A DNA stretch of 64,000 nt, taken from positions 26,023,482 through 26,087,481 of the forward strand of contig NC_088205.1 in the NCBI RefSeq assembly GCF_037126465.1, written 5' to 3'. The notes under the pieces were generated by a model. It worked only from the letters and a program-made list of their open reading frames with translations, was not told where the DNA came from and did no database searches. This DNA is from Ornithodoros turicata (lineage: Eukaryota; Arthropoda; Arachnida; Ixodida; Argasidae). Position 1 is the first letter of the stretch. Each line of letters opens with the position of its first letter. Of the stretch, positions 21,700 through 32,047 are shown piece by piece. The position numbers were made by a program, and so were the translations under genes.

Positions 21700-22640
21700 T
21701 TGGCTGTCGGTTGTTGAGTAGGCACATGTGAGCGTTCTCCATTGCTTCCTACAACCTCCTTCCCCGGCCGTCCTTCCTACGGCTTCTCCAGGCCGTATGA
21801 TGGGCATTGAAATCACCCAGCACGAGAGCTGGGGATTCCATTGAATTGAATAAGCGTTCGGGGTCAGTCCACGGAACCTGTACCGCGGGACAGGACGTAG
21901 ATAGATACTGACGACTGTTAACAGCATGTGCCCAAGGCGGATCTTGTAGATGACGTATAGTCATAAGAGCGATGACAAACTGGCCCTCTCTGTCACACGC
22001 TAGCTCAGCAGTGCCCTATGTCGTTGGCCGTATAAATCCATGTGCCAGATTGTAGCAGGCAAGAGCTGGCGGGCGAGTTCGATCATTAATGCAGACATGT
22101 ATGGCTCTCTGTTGAATTGCAGTTTTATTGGCATACGATTGAAGCCGTCCGAGACACGTAGCCAACACTCCATTTCCAGAATTTCCATTGTTTTAAAATA
22201 GAAACAGCGGTAAAGTGGACGAGGAACACTTTCCCCTGCGGGTCCCAATGCGAGTATGCGGGTATAGAGACAGCACTGCGGGTGCGGGTCGCCCAGATTA
22301 AATTCTTGCGGGAGCGGGTGCATGTCACACACGCGCGGGTACTGTGCGGGTGCGGGTCCAAATTTGCTTACCTGCACTCACCTCTACCTATGGGTGCAGC
22401 AACGAGGTCATTACGAACGTATAACGCTGTTCTGCTCTCAGAGTACTGATGAGATCGATAGATTTTATACCCCTTAACGTGGTGTGCAGCATCCATGCCA
22501 TGTTCGCATACAGCTATGAAAGGGAACTTGTAGTGTTGTAGGTGAGATTTAAAATCAGGGAGCTTGTTACGTATGCTGCGAGGATTCCACTGCATCGCTA
22601 TGGCCTTTCTGTACAATTCCGTCATGCTGAGGTAAAGATT
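21700..22640 (-). pseudogene. LINE endonuclease split by an inserted element
   Basis: The minus strand from 22625 reads AIAMQWNPRSIRNKLPDFKS and then TALYVRNDLVAAPI. It is interrupted at about 22387 and resumes near 21975 with MTIRHLQDPPWAHAV, later PALVLGDFNAHHTAW. LGDFNAHHxxWG is the catalytic DFN/H motif of the non-LTR retrotransposon endonuclease. The gap is filled by the (ACCCGC)n element copy 2, so the LINE is older than that insertion. The reverse-transcriptase part is missing. Confidence 0.75.
21985..22386 (-). mobile_element. (ACCCGC)n element, copy 2, inside a LINE
   Basis: Reading on the minus strand, the element starts TAGAGGTGAGTGCAGGTAAG, then ACCCGCACCCGCA. It matches copy 1 (20828-21375) closely up to GTGTGACAGAGAGGG and then stops. 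The right-hand subterminal array of copy 1 is absent, so this copy is truncated. With copy 1 it forms a long inverted pair separated by about 0.6 kb. Confidence 0.7.
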
Positions 22641-22646
22641 AGGACT

Positions 22647-23644
22647 TAGGGCCAGGATTTTTAGGCACTAAAAAAGTGCGAAATAGGCAGGCACTTAGGC
22701 CCTAAAAACAGCGAAATAGGCAAATATAGGCACAATAACATTGTAAGCTTTTATTGACTCCTTGCTTCACTATTCTCGTAGCATGGCACAATGAAAGTCG
22801 TTCTCAAGTTCTCAAACTTGAAACTTGATCTGTTTGCTCTAAATAGGGCCTTGTAGCGGGAGAAGCTTCTTTCCACGTCACATTACGTCACAGGTGCAAA
22901 CTTGAAACATGAAATCTCGTACGGGCTGAGGTCTTGATCTGGTGTAGGTGTGTCCCCGCCATTTAGGATCTCTCAAATCTTCAGCAGTGTGGAAAGGGCC
23001 CCGATTCTTTTGAATGAAAGCCTCCATCTTCGTGGTGGCTCTGGAGCCCTTCCCTTCCAGGTTTTGGAGCGCAAAGCGGACACGTTGTAAGATCTTTAGA
23101 TATTCGTTCAAAGAAATGCCAACTGTTTCTAGCTTTTTCATGTTCGTCGACAGGCAGGAGAAATTTTCGGTTCACTGCGTTGTACTTATGGCAACCAACC
23201 GATGAGGTGAGCAGCCTTGTTAACTCTACTCTGCGACAGGAGACACAGAAAGCTAGCCCCACACCACGCGTTTCTGTTAAGGAGGTTACGTGTCCGTGAG
23301 TCACAGAGGGCCACGGTAGGAGGCTATTGACGGGGATCAACGTATCCCTCTTAAGAAGGGTCGATGAGTCACAGGGGTGCAGAAAAGATGGCTATCGGAG
23401 GGGTCAACGAAATTTTCAGTCTTTGTGACGTCAAGGTTGCGACGAGAATAAATGTGTGTTGGAAGAGGACAAAACCTCCCGTTCTGCCATGATATATAAC
23501 ATGCAAGTAAGAAGGTCCGGTCCCTAATTGCCTCAAATAGGCAATTCTGGGCACGAAACTTGGAAAAAGGCATTTCTGCATGAAAATGTTCAGTTTAGGC
23601 ATTTATAGGCAGTTTTAGGCAAATACCCAAAAATCCTGGCCCTA
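22647..23644 (-). mobile_element. hAT-like element with transposase C-terminal remnant
   Basis: The ends are TAGGGCCAGGATTTTT (left) and its inverse AAAAATCCTGGCCCTA (right). TAGGCA-type motifs repeat near both ends. A minus-strand frame inside (23141 to 22878) reads KKLETVGISLNEYLKILQRV and RFALQNLEGKGSRA. It resembles the region after the catalytic part in hAT transposases related to CGGBP1-like proteins. No 8-bp target duplication is visible (TTAGGACT versus GACATAGT). Confidence 0.65.
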
Positions 23645-24075
23645 GACATAGTATACGCAAATCTGTATCTAAAAAATCTGATCGCTTATATTTGATCAGG
23701 CAAATCTGGTGTCTAAATAATAATAATGATGTCTAATAATAGTAAATAATACTTACGCAGAGTTACTTTTTGTCAATCTGACGTCGTCAACGCTTTAGAG
23801 CTATGGGCCTCGTACTCAGGCCTCGAAAAAATTCCATAAATATATTTGAAAAGAAGCGACCAGAAACACGATAAAGTGAAGTGCAGTCCTGTCAGCACAA
23901 CATTCGAATAGAGATACGGCAATTCAACATCTAGAAACAAGAGTTCTCTCTGTCGCAGCACGTCTAGTGTCAGGCGTTCTAGGCATCGCGTTCTTGACAC
24001 CTAGACACCGCACGTCCCTATGCACTCATAATGGCTTAGAGCTCAAAGGACTGATATTAGTTGTCGTTTGAATAG

Positions 24076-24229
24076 GGTGGCTGCGTTCCATCCAACACGA
24101 CAGCGCTCTTCAAGGAACTGGCCCAGATCACGGGGCAGCTGAAAGTAATCTCAGACCAGCAGCGTCACTGCCAGGACATGCTAAGGGAACTGCAGAATTA
24201 CACCGCCCTCAGCAGCAACAAAATAATGA
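24076..24229 (+). CDS. Exon 4 of type I membrane protein
   Basis: The exon begins in phase 0 after acceptor gtttgaatag and ends in phase 1 at donor gtaagt (24230). It reads GCVPSNTTALFKELAQITGQ, LKVISDQQRHCQDMLREL, then QNYTALSSNKIM. NTT and NYT are N-glycosylation sequons, and the regular L/I spacing suggests a coiled coil. Two Cys (CVPS and HCQD) could form a disulphide. It is extracellular by position. Confidence 0.72.
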
Positions 24230-24340
24230 GTAAGTTGACTGAGGAGATATTGGAAGTCGAGTAATGTTCTTCGGAATACCAACAATGCTTCATTTCTCTC
24301 TTTCTTTCTTCGACCCCTTCTTCTTCTTCTTTTTTTTCAG

Positions 24341-24666
24341 ATAAGATAGACGAAGGACCCGCGTTCCAACAACCGGCAGTTACAATCCAGACCACGAAGC
24401 CAGTGCTTGTAAGCAAGACTGAAGCCGTGTCTCCAGGAACATTTGGTGCTTTCAGTGCCTTCAATGATAAAGTCAAGCAACAATTTCTGGTTCCCATAGT
24501 TGAAGTGAAGAACAATCATCGGTCACCATCAGGTTCAGCACATGGGAAAGGGTCGGTGTTCCACGCGGACAGCGCGGTGATTGCTGGCAAGAGAGAGGAC
24601 AGGCTGTCGCACTTTTTAGCTGATCTCTTTGGAGACAGACATAACATCGCCAAATATTTACGCCAG
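24341..24666 (+). CDS. Exon 5 of type I membrane protein
   Basis: The acceptor has a long pyrimidine tract (ttcttcttctttttttcag) and phase 1; the donor (cgccag then gtaagg) is phase 0. The exon encodes 109 residues. It starts KIDEGPAFQQPAVTIQTTKP with a Thr/Val-rich stretch, then GAFSAFNDKVKQQFLVPIVE, and ends LSHFLADLFGDRHNIAKYLR. The first third looks like an extended stalk and the rest helical. No family is recognised. Confidence 0.75.
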
Positions 24667-24865
24667 GTAAGGGCAAATGTGCATGCACAAATTTCAGATA
24701 CTGAGGCGGAAGTCGAAGCAAATATGAATCGAAATGCTCAGCTGAAACGCTGAGACTACGACCTTTCTCCTCCACAAGAAAATAGCGTTGTACTACTTCG
24801 TTTTCATGTGTTGACATGCAGCTCCTGTATAATTGTCTTCTATCTCGAGCTTTCCCTTTTTCTTT

Positions 24866-24996
24866 CCTTCTCAAGAAGGCCTACAACGCGGAAGGGGCTC
24901 TCATTTGCCTCCTCAAATCCATTGGTCCAATCATCGAGGGAGAACGTTTGAGGGGAGCAATGAGTTCCAGCTGCATTGTCGGCCTTCTTGAGAAGG
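24866..24996. mobile_element. Short inverted-repeat element (MITE)
   Basis: CCTTCTCAAGAAGGCC at the left is mirrored by GGCCTTCTTGAGAAGG at the right. Inside, CTCATTTGCCTCCTCAAA pairs with TTTGAGGGGAGCAATGAG, so the 131-bp unit can fold into an extended hairpin. It lies in the intron between exons 5 and 6. Confidence 0.6.
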
Positions 24997-25137
24997 AGAT
25001 GAATAGGGAGAGCGTAAATTGTTGTTTCTTTCACTCCCAAATCACGAACGACGCACCTCGATGAACCCATTCCTTTTGTGTTGTTGTCATGGTAACGGCA
25101 GCTTTCATTCAGCGAGGAGAAGTTTTTGCACTTTGAG

Positions 25138-25284
25138 GCTGATTCACATTGCTGCGTCTACGGCTGCGTACAGCGTCTCACGTGTGCCTTCATTCCATCC
25201 GGAAGGATGTTCCGTCGCAATAATTCGCTGTCAGCGTATACGTAACACGCAAGCACAACCGTAACCGCAGCAGTGTGAATCAGC
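25138..25284. mobile_element. MITE with GCTGATTCACAYTGCTGCG termini
   Basis: GCTGATTCACATTGCTGCG (25138-25156) and its inverse CGCAGCAGTGTGAATCAGC (25266-25284) bound a 147-bp unit with no coding capacity. A TCCCTTTAAC string just outside (25291) recurs near other repeats in the window. Confidence 0.65.
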
Positions 25285-25367
25285 GTTGAGTGTCCCTTTA
25301 ACGGTGACTCGGATACAGCGACAGATACTAATGAAGCGATGCTGATAAGCCGTACTTCATTCTTCAG

Positions 25368-25732
25368 GCAACGGATCTCATGAAGAAGGGCACGGAAACG
25401 CCGCTGCAACATGGCAAGGAATACCTGGACAACTTAGCAGCGGAAATGAAGCGCCTGTCCAACATAAAGTCATCCGTGTCCTTGTCGTCTGCTACTGCAC
25501 GGAACCTCCAGTTCGCCGTGTACATGGAAGACAACTACGCACCTCTTCGAACCACGACAGCCAGCTTGACGCGCACTTTGGGAAAACTGGAGAGAGAGAT
25601 CTCCCCGCTCATATCACAGTTTGATCTCACTGTTGACAACATGAAGACTGTTTTTAACGAACTGAGCACCGCACTCAACGGAACTGTCGTGGGAGATTCG
25701 TATTATGTTTCTGTTGACGAAGACGACCTCTG
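25368..25732 (+). CDS. Exon 6 of type I membrane protein
   Basis: The acceptor (cattcttcag) is phase 0 and the donor (ctctg then gtaact) is phase 2. The exon encodes 121 residues: ATDLMKKGTETPLQHGKEYL, a helical run through LAAEMKRLSNIKSSVSLSS, then SLTRTLGKLEREISPLISQF and TVFNELSTALNGTVVGD. NGT is a sequon. The end (YYVSVDEDDLW) is acidic and leads into the membrane-proximal region. The long coiled extracellular architecture resembles that of prominin loops in style only; I see no diagnostic prominin motif. Confidence 0.75.
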
Positions 25733-26102
25733 GTAACTTAGGTTGCACGCAGGACGTTGAGAGAAGCGGTCTGCTGAAATCCTTATCATCGTTGTTAGTC
25801 ATTTTTGCATCTACTAGCAATGCGGAATGTGATGTATGCGCATGCAGAGAGAGCATACAGCGAGCTAAGAGTGAACATTAAGCCTTTGTGAGAAAACTAC
25901 CACTTATGCGTTGCGATTGGCTCTAGTTTCATATCACTTTTTATGAACGTAAGCTTAACAATAACTTTATAACTTTATTTTGAAATGATGAATGGGGGTT
26001 TCAACGTAAGCTTGCCTATCATTGAGTACATGGAGAATGAGCGAACTACCTATACCATCGGAGGGAGAGGCAGAAGACGAGAAAGCCTGTGGCATCCCCA
26101 AG

Positions 26103-26366
26103 CAGAGCCGTCGCGAGGCGAGATTGCGCCCGAGGCAGGGCAGATCTGAATCGCCCCCCCCCTATTCCCTCCCTTACTGCCGTCAGAAGCCTTGCAAACA
26201 AAGAAAAGAAAACGCCCATTTACACTACCGAGACGGTCAATTCAAATTCTCTTAATTCCTACTTTATACTGTTCAACCAACCTGCCAGGGCTTGCCGTTC
26301 AGCGCCCTCTCTGGCGAGTGCGCCTTGGGCGGCTGCCCCTCTCGCGCCCCCGTCGCTACGGCTCTG
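26103..26366. mobile_element. hAT-like MITE, TSD with one mismatch
   Basis: The ends CAGAGCCGTCGCGAGG and (inverted) CAGAGCCGTAGCGACG, flanked by TCCCCAAG (26095-26102) and TCCCAAAG (26367-26374), give a hAT-type element with a 7/8 duplication. The interior is Cys/Gly-codon poor and C-rich, without a transposase. Confidence 0.75.
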
Positions 26367-26459
26367 TCCCAAAGGTTTTCCATTTCCCACAGTATACCTA
26401 TATATATATATCTCATAGTTACAAAGTAGAATCGTTCGTGCTATTCCTTTTTTTTAAAG

Positions 26460-27361
26460 CAATGGTAAGCCAGCTCACCTTTCAATCTTCATCATAAACA
26501 TACGCCGCCCAGCCCCCCGCTGTTCCTATACGTACAGTTAAATCTCACAAGGAAAGGCAAGGCAGGGCAGGGCAAATGAGGTCAAGCCTTTCGCAGTAGA
26601 ACGGTTCGAGTCAGGTTCGCGAATGAATTGAAGCGGCTTATTGGAGAGGTGCTTGCCACTCATTTGTAAGAACCTCGAACCTTCAGTGCAACGTGTTTCG
26701 TAGCACATGTCGCCGCAGGCGGTGACATGTCAGATCCCCATATCGTTCTGCTACATCAATACTTTCCGCTGACAGGCGTTCAACGGTGAGGTTCCATTTT
26801 CTCAGTTCCCTTATTCTTCATCGGCAGTTTTATGTACAAAAGCGCGAGCGTGTGTTCACTATGCATGTTTCCATTGAGTTTGAACTTAATTTATGGAATA
26901 ATTTATTGATTAAATTCGTCGTGTTTGGTCTTTTGATGTCCCGTATTTTCTTTGATTCGGTGATCCGGGTGACTGCAAAAAATGCTGACAGAAAATGACA
27001 TACAGGGTGTTTCAGTAACCATGTAAAAAAATAATAAGAAGAAGAATGAAAGAGCGTATACATACATATGGGGTCAACACTGTTTGGTCCTGATAGGTTT
27101 TTACCACACTTTGTGGTGGTTAGCAAACATGTCACGCATTAATTGAGCTAATTTTGCTAATTGAACTCGAAAATTAGCCAAATGAAGGTAAAGTTTTCCT
27201 AGATGAATTCGATAGCCCATGGCCATAATACATAATCTTAACGAAAATCAGGAAGTTTTCCATCAGGTTTCTACAAAAATTTGGCGGCCGAAAATCAGGC
27301 GCTCGCTGATATTTGCCGGTACGGAGCAGTTCGCTTCGCCCAAGAGCCCTCTTCCCGTGCA
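26460..27361. other. Intronic sequence with retroelement and mariner-like ends
   Basis: Near 26470-26520 the string GCTCACCTTTCAATC, then ATAAACATACGCC and a C-rich end, resembles the poly-C-tailed repeats at 12 kb. At 27001 TACAGGGTGTTTCAGTAACC looks like one terminus of a mariner-like element, but no matching second end was found. No exon of the host gene fits here. Confidence 0.4.
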
Positions 27362-27549
27362 AGAACAAAAAAGAGAGTTTTGGTACATCGTACGCTATCG
27401 CCTTTGCGTACGTAAGGGATAGCGTTGGTGGTTCTACGCACTGCGCAACGCCCTCTTTCTGTTATGGGCGTGCGCAGAACCACCAACGCTAGCCCTTACG
27501 TACGCAAAGGCGATAGCGTACGACGTACTAAAACTCTCTTTTTTGTTCT
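27362..27549. mobile_element. Foldback element with 79-bp arms
   Basis: The left arm 27362-27440 starts AGAACAAAAAAGAGAGTTTT and the right arm 27471-27549 is its near-perfect inverse. The loop is about 30 bases (ctgcgcaacgccctctttct). The inner motif TACGCTATCGCCTTTGCGTA pairs throughout. It has no coding content and is likely a MITE. Confidence 0.8.
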
Positions 27550-28129
27550 ATATAGCAATCAGCTCTATTGTGAACGGGAGCATAAAGACCGCACAACTGT
27601 TGTGTCAAGAAAATGATTTGAGTTTGAATGTGGAGCAGGCTGTCGTAGCTGCTGCAGAAAAGTACAGCGGCTATATAGTTCTGAGAGATTATTTTGCGTA
27701 TAATTGGGGGCGGTCTTCGGGCCGGTCATGATCGGTTCATGGTAACTGTGACCCATTTGACAATACAAAGTTGCCCAGCAATGCTCTCGTCAATATTGTC
27801 CATATAGATTGTCCATGAGCTCATTTCAGTCATTCTCGTCCGAGATTTCGTTTGGAGAATTCGATACAGTGGAATCCCGGCTTCTTCAGAAAAGATGTGC
27901 TCACCTTACGTGTAAATATTCACCCAATTATTTTTATTATCATAAAGATTTACACTTGGGAGCCTCTTTTTCAGACGTATATATATAAGAAGAAGAGGAA
28001 GTGAAGAGGAAGCCTTCTATACCAGGAATATCACTTCTAGTTCAATCTTGTATTCTCATTTGCTCCCTGTCGCACACTGCACTGTATTTTCGCTTTAATG
28101 CACCGCATCCTCATCGTCATCCTCATCGT

Positions 28130-29262
28130 AACCGGCATGTACCACTGTGCAGCCCTGACCTATGGCGACCAATGGGTGCGCTACCCAAGCAAGCAATGGC
28201 CGATGGCCGACGGTTGGCAAAAAGTTGGATGATAGCTGGCCAACGACTCCTTTGGCCAGCCAACGTTGGCGTAATGTTGCATACTGGTAGGCGGAGTGAC
28301 ATACTTAGCAAGCCGTCGGCCAAGGAACAGATCCGTACCAAAAACGAGCTCGTTGGCCAAGCACTTTCCAAGCACGGCTAGGTTGGCATGCCAAGCTCTT
28401 GCTAACCTTGGTCCAATCTCGGTATGTCGCCTCGTGGAAAGGGTAACGCAGAATGGTGTAGCAGTGCATAAGCTCGACTTTCGATGGACCAAGTGAATAT
28501 CTCAAATCAAAAGCAGTAAGAAACAGAGGCGTCATCTTCATGGGGTGCTAATACGACAAGCAGTTCATCATTCCAGTGTTCTTTGAGCATGCATTTAATT
28601 AAACTTGGACACCTCACCCTTTATTTTGACTATCAGGTGAACAGGGCTCTCGAATTTGTGAAAGTTCGCGAGGCAACCCATATACAGTATCAGTTCTCCC
28701 TCGGGAAAGAAATGCAATTGCTTTTCTTTGTGAGCTCTTTTGGTCCTAGTGATCAAGGCATTTTGCTCTTGTTTTACTCTGAAAAGCCGTGCACATTGTC
28801 CATTGTGGGTAATTTATGCGCTTTAAAATGCCCTGCTCACTGTCCGTAGTGGGAAATACAAGCAACAAACAAAGAATGGTAAGTCGTTGCCTTACGTCGC
28901 GAGACAATTGAGTATGGAAATGAGCAACGTCGCAGGAATGTTTTGGTCTCGCACAATGTAGGCAAGTCATTGGCCAAGGAACAGATCCGTATCAAGAAAC
29001 AAGCTTGTTGGCCGATACTGTACCAACCAAGGCCAGGTATGCCAGCCTGGCCACTGCCAAGCTTGGCCCAACCTTTGTTTGTTACTTGGGTAGTTGGTTG
29101 AAGATTGGGAACACACTGGCTTGCCAAATGTTGGCAAATTATTGGCCAAGGAACAGATCCGTACCAAGAAACGACGTCGTTGGCCAACCACAAGCCAAGC
29201 GTGGCCAGGTTGGCTGGCCAAGCCAGTGCCAAGGTTGGCCCAAGGTTTTCCTGTTGCTTGGG
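28130..29262. repeat. Cluster of TTGGCCAA-rich repeat units
   Basis: The string TTGGCCAAGGAACAGATCCG, followed by TACCAA or TATCAAG, occurs at about 28316, 28971 and 29142. Each copy is followed by a GTTGGCCAA-rich half of about 100-130 bases (CCAAGC, CCAGGTTGGC). They look like diverged copies of one short repeat, two of them nearly in tandem. No terminal duplications were seen. Confidence 0.6.
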
Positions 29263-29486
29263 TAAGCAGGCGCCCCACTTATGGCGCACTCAAATCGGGA
29301 GTACAAGACACTCGGAGCGGCCACTAAACAGCGAAAAGCAACTCTGGAGCACGCTATATACACTGCTCGTTCGCTGATGCCGCTTCCTGTTGTCTGCTCA
29401 TGCTGTGCACAGACGGAGGGCACGTTGGAAGAGACGACGGCGGTTATGAAGACATTTCTTTGTAACAGCGAATGAATTGAAAAAGA

Positions 29487-29547
29487 TGGGAAATTTGTAA
29501 CCGCTAGACGCCACCTCCTACGGCGTCTAGCGGTTACAAATTTCCCA
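29487..29547. repeat. Perfect 26-bp-arm hairpin
   Basis: The arms 29487-29512 (TGGGAAATTTGTAACCGCTA onward) and 29522-29547 are perfectly complementary around a 9-base loop (acctcctac). Adjacent A-run and T-run sequence (gaaaaaga / cctttttccc) lengthens the stem with a bulge. The origin could be a tiny MITE; no target duplication was identified. Confidence 0.75.
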
Positions 29548-30194
29548 CCTTTTTCCCATCTGTCAAAATGACTGCATGGCGTGAAGGTGTCTGCATTAAA
29601 GCACCGCATTTCCCCCGAATAACCGCCGATATCCGTGTGGAAGTTGTCCACTAATAAAAAAGCACGATAACAGTGATAAAAATATTACAGGTTACTGAAA
29701 TCGGAACATTGTGTAACATAGACAGTCCGTACTTTGCTTCTGAGCCCACACTTCGGAGGTCGTCCTGCCGCCGCCCAACAGGACGTACGTCATGGCAAAT
29801 CTCAAGCACTCGGGCGATTGTCGTCTGCTTCCATGCACCCATTTGAAACGGGAGCTCGAAAAGCGGCACGGAGTCTCATATTCTCGGGTGCGCGAGTGGC
29901 GCCTGTGACGCGTTAAGTGAGTGAAGTCTGAAACACTCGCGCTCAAGGGTTCCTACTTAACGCCCCCAATCTCTATTGAGAGATCAAGCGGATCAAGGAC
30001 AGAAAATGAGACAAAGAAGAAGAATATTGTTTCACGAGCTTCATTCCACGTTCACCGTTGCCCGGGACTTGATCCTACGACTCCCAGTCTCAGCTTGCAT
30101 ACTTTTGTAAGTATACGTGTCTTACGCGCCTCATCCACACACGGTTGTCGCAGCTCCAGAAAACGGTTGTTAGAGAGTCACTTACGCACTAACA

Positions 30195-30445
30195 AATATA
30201 TTTATTTTATTTCGTGTTATAAATCGTCCATGCTCAAAGACTGAGTAAGCAAGATATGAAAACCGTCAGCGATCATTACGCGCTTCTTCGAATCTTCTCC
30301 AATCTTCTCTTCGAATCTTCTCCAAGAGTAGGCGACGTCACCCTTGAGCTCTGGCGCCTGTCTCCTCGCAACGGCGCCCGTCTCCGCTCTCCGCTCCCCG
30401 TTGAAAGACTGCCAGGAGCTGTGGTGAGGAGATGACATACGTCAT
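30195..30445. repeat. Dispersed repeat, second copy at 54920-55100
   Basis: ATTTTATTTCGTGTTATAAA, then CATTACGCGCTTC, then GAATCTTCTCCAA, GACGTCA and CGCCTG recur in the same order at 54920-55100 (ATTTTATTTCGTATCATAAA, CATTACGCGCTTCC, GATTCTCCAAGG, GACGTCATC). This is an uncharacterised family. The local GAATCTTCTCCAA is duplicated at 30290-30325. Confidence 0.55.
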
Positions 30446-31006
30446 CACGGCAAACGTCTGAAAACTACAAATAAAATACACAGTGTGGGACGTAAATTCG
30501 GTGGTACTCTCAGAGATTTAGTGTGCACATCTGACGGTAGGAGACCTTGCGTACTCTGCACTTTGAACAGAAACGTCCCTTTATTTCTTTGCCAAGTCAG
30601 TGGGACTTTCTTGCCGTTGCACTACTCTGCTGGCTTTTCGACGCCAACTCGTTCGTTTCAGACACAATATGGTATTTTTCGGCGTAACGCCGTCGTCATA
30701 CATGGTAAAAAGTGTCGCGGCGCTATTTGTCCAGTTTTGTCCCGGCCGTTGGATGTGGCCGCAGTTATAGCGGTGCGAGTTATACCTCGCAAAATATGGA
30801 AATAAGCACGGTGGAATCCACGGATGTAAACTACGTGCTTTCTATTTCCTAGCGTCGGCAAAATGGAGCAACAACGGTCAATGATGATGTCCCGCTCTAT
30901 GATGATGTCACAGCGCTCAGCCATGATAAGACCGCAGTGAGTACCGCTATCTGGTGGCCATTTCATACATGTCGTCTTCAAAACCGAAACTAAAATTAGT
31001 GTCGTC

Positions 31007-31664
31007 CAGGGATTTTCCTACACCTCCCCTGCATTTTTGTGCAACAACCCCCCCCCCCCAAAATTTCTGAGGTGACCCCACCCAGCTCGGCCACCAACAC
31101 GTTCTGGTAGTGAGTCAGGCGCAGCGAGTTACATCCTGTACTGCCAACCTTTGGCTGTAGGACCACAGTCATGGAGATGATCGTACCATGCATTTGTCCA
31201 AAATCATTTGAAAGTGACTGTTCAATGCATATATTGCGCTCATATACGAGCAAAAATGCGTGCGGGCACGCAAACTCAATGTGGATCATCAAGAACCATT
31301 CGTACCTAACTCAATCAAGCGAGGTATTCTGCTTTTTTCGTCTAAGGTTTTCACCGTTGGTTGCTAGGTATTATTGAGCTTCGTGAGATAAGGTGCTAGT
31401 CTTTTTTCTTTGTCGGTCGTGTGACTATGCATCTTAATGTTGAAATGCCGTTCATAATGAATCTGCATTCTAATGTACTGAGCTCAAACGTAATAACATG
31501 TACAAATAAAACGGGAAAGCTGCGCAGATATGTCACCATTGTGCCACGATTCTTTCCGTGTCTAAGAAAAATTCCGTAAGTGGAACCTTCACCAAGCATA
31601 CCCCCCACCCCCCCGCTGAAAGCTCTGCACCCCCCCAGCAGTGAATTTTTTTGGGAAATCACTG
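31007..31664. mobile_element. hAT-like MITE, TSD GTGTCGTC/GTGTAGTC
   Basis: The element starts CAGGGATTTTCCTACACC and ends TTGGGAAATCACTG. It is flanked by GTGTCGTC (30999-31006) and GTGTAGTC (31665-31672), one mismatch in eight. Poly-C blocks lie just inside both ends (31050-31061 and 31600-31640). It lies 105 bases before exon 7 of the membrane-protein gene. Confidence 0.78.
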
Positions 31665-31769
31665 GTGTAGTCACGTTGTTGAATGTTAAGTCTACAAGCT
31701 AAGTGAAGGAAGTGAAGCGTACAGTGGTAAAAAACGGTCTTGTCGGCCTTTGCTCGTCTTTTGCAACAG

Positions 31770-31912
31770 GTTGTACGCATTAGATAAAAAATCTGACAAT
31801 TTCAGAGCCCAGGCAGGCGGCGGGTTAGGCCAGTACCTGATCACTTTGGTGTGCCTCATTGCCACCTTTTGGGGCGTCGCTATTGGTGCCTATCTTTGGT
31901 TAAAGAGTAAAG
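31770..31912 (+). CDS. Exon 7 of type I membrane protein (transmembrane)
   Basis: The acceptor tcttttgcaacag completes the split Trp codon from exon 6. A later AG at 31804 would create a stop, so the start at 31770 is preferred. The exon reads LYALDKKSDNFRAQAGGGLG, then QYLITLVCLIATFWGVAIGA and YLWLKSKG. This is a single 22-23-residue transmembrane helix (about residues 408-430 of the assembled protein) followed by Lys, so the C-terminus is cytoplasmic. The donor is phase 1 (aaag then gtaaga). Confidence 0.78.
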
Positions 31913-32047
31913 GTAAGATGCATGACGGGCTTTTTTACTATTTTTTTCGCCAGAGAGGATTTCTTCTCGAGCGTTTGAGCACTGACGTGACCCCCAATGC
32001 GTGTTTGTGTTTTTCGCTGCGACGTGTTCTGCAAGGAATAAATTTAA

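Noticed and set aside
22647..23644. 8-bp target duplication for this hAT-like element
   Set aside because: The flanks TTAGGACT and GACATAGT do not match, so the boundaries rest on the inverted ends only.
28130..29262. CRISPR-like array
   Set aside because: There are only three irregularly spaced, diverged copies in a eukaryotic intron, with no leader or cas genes.
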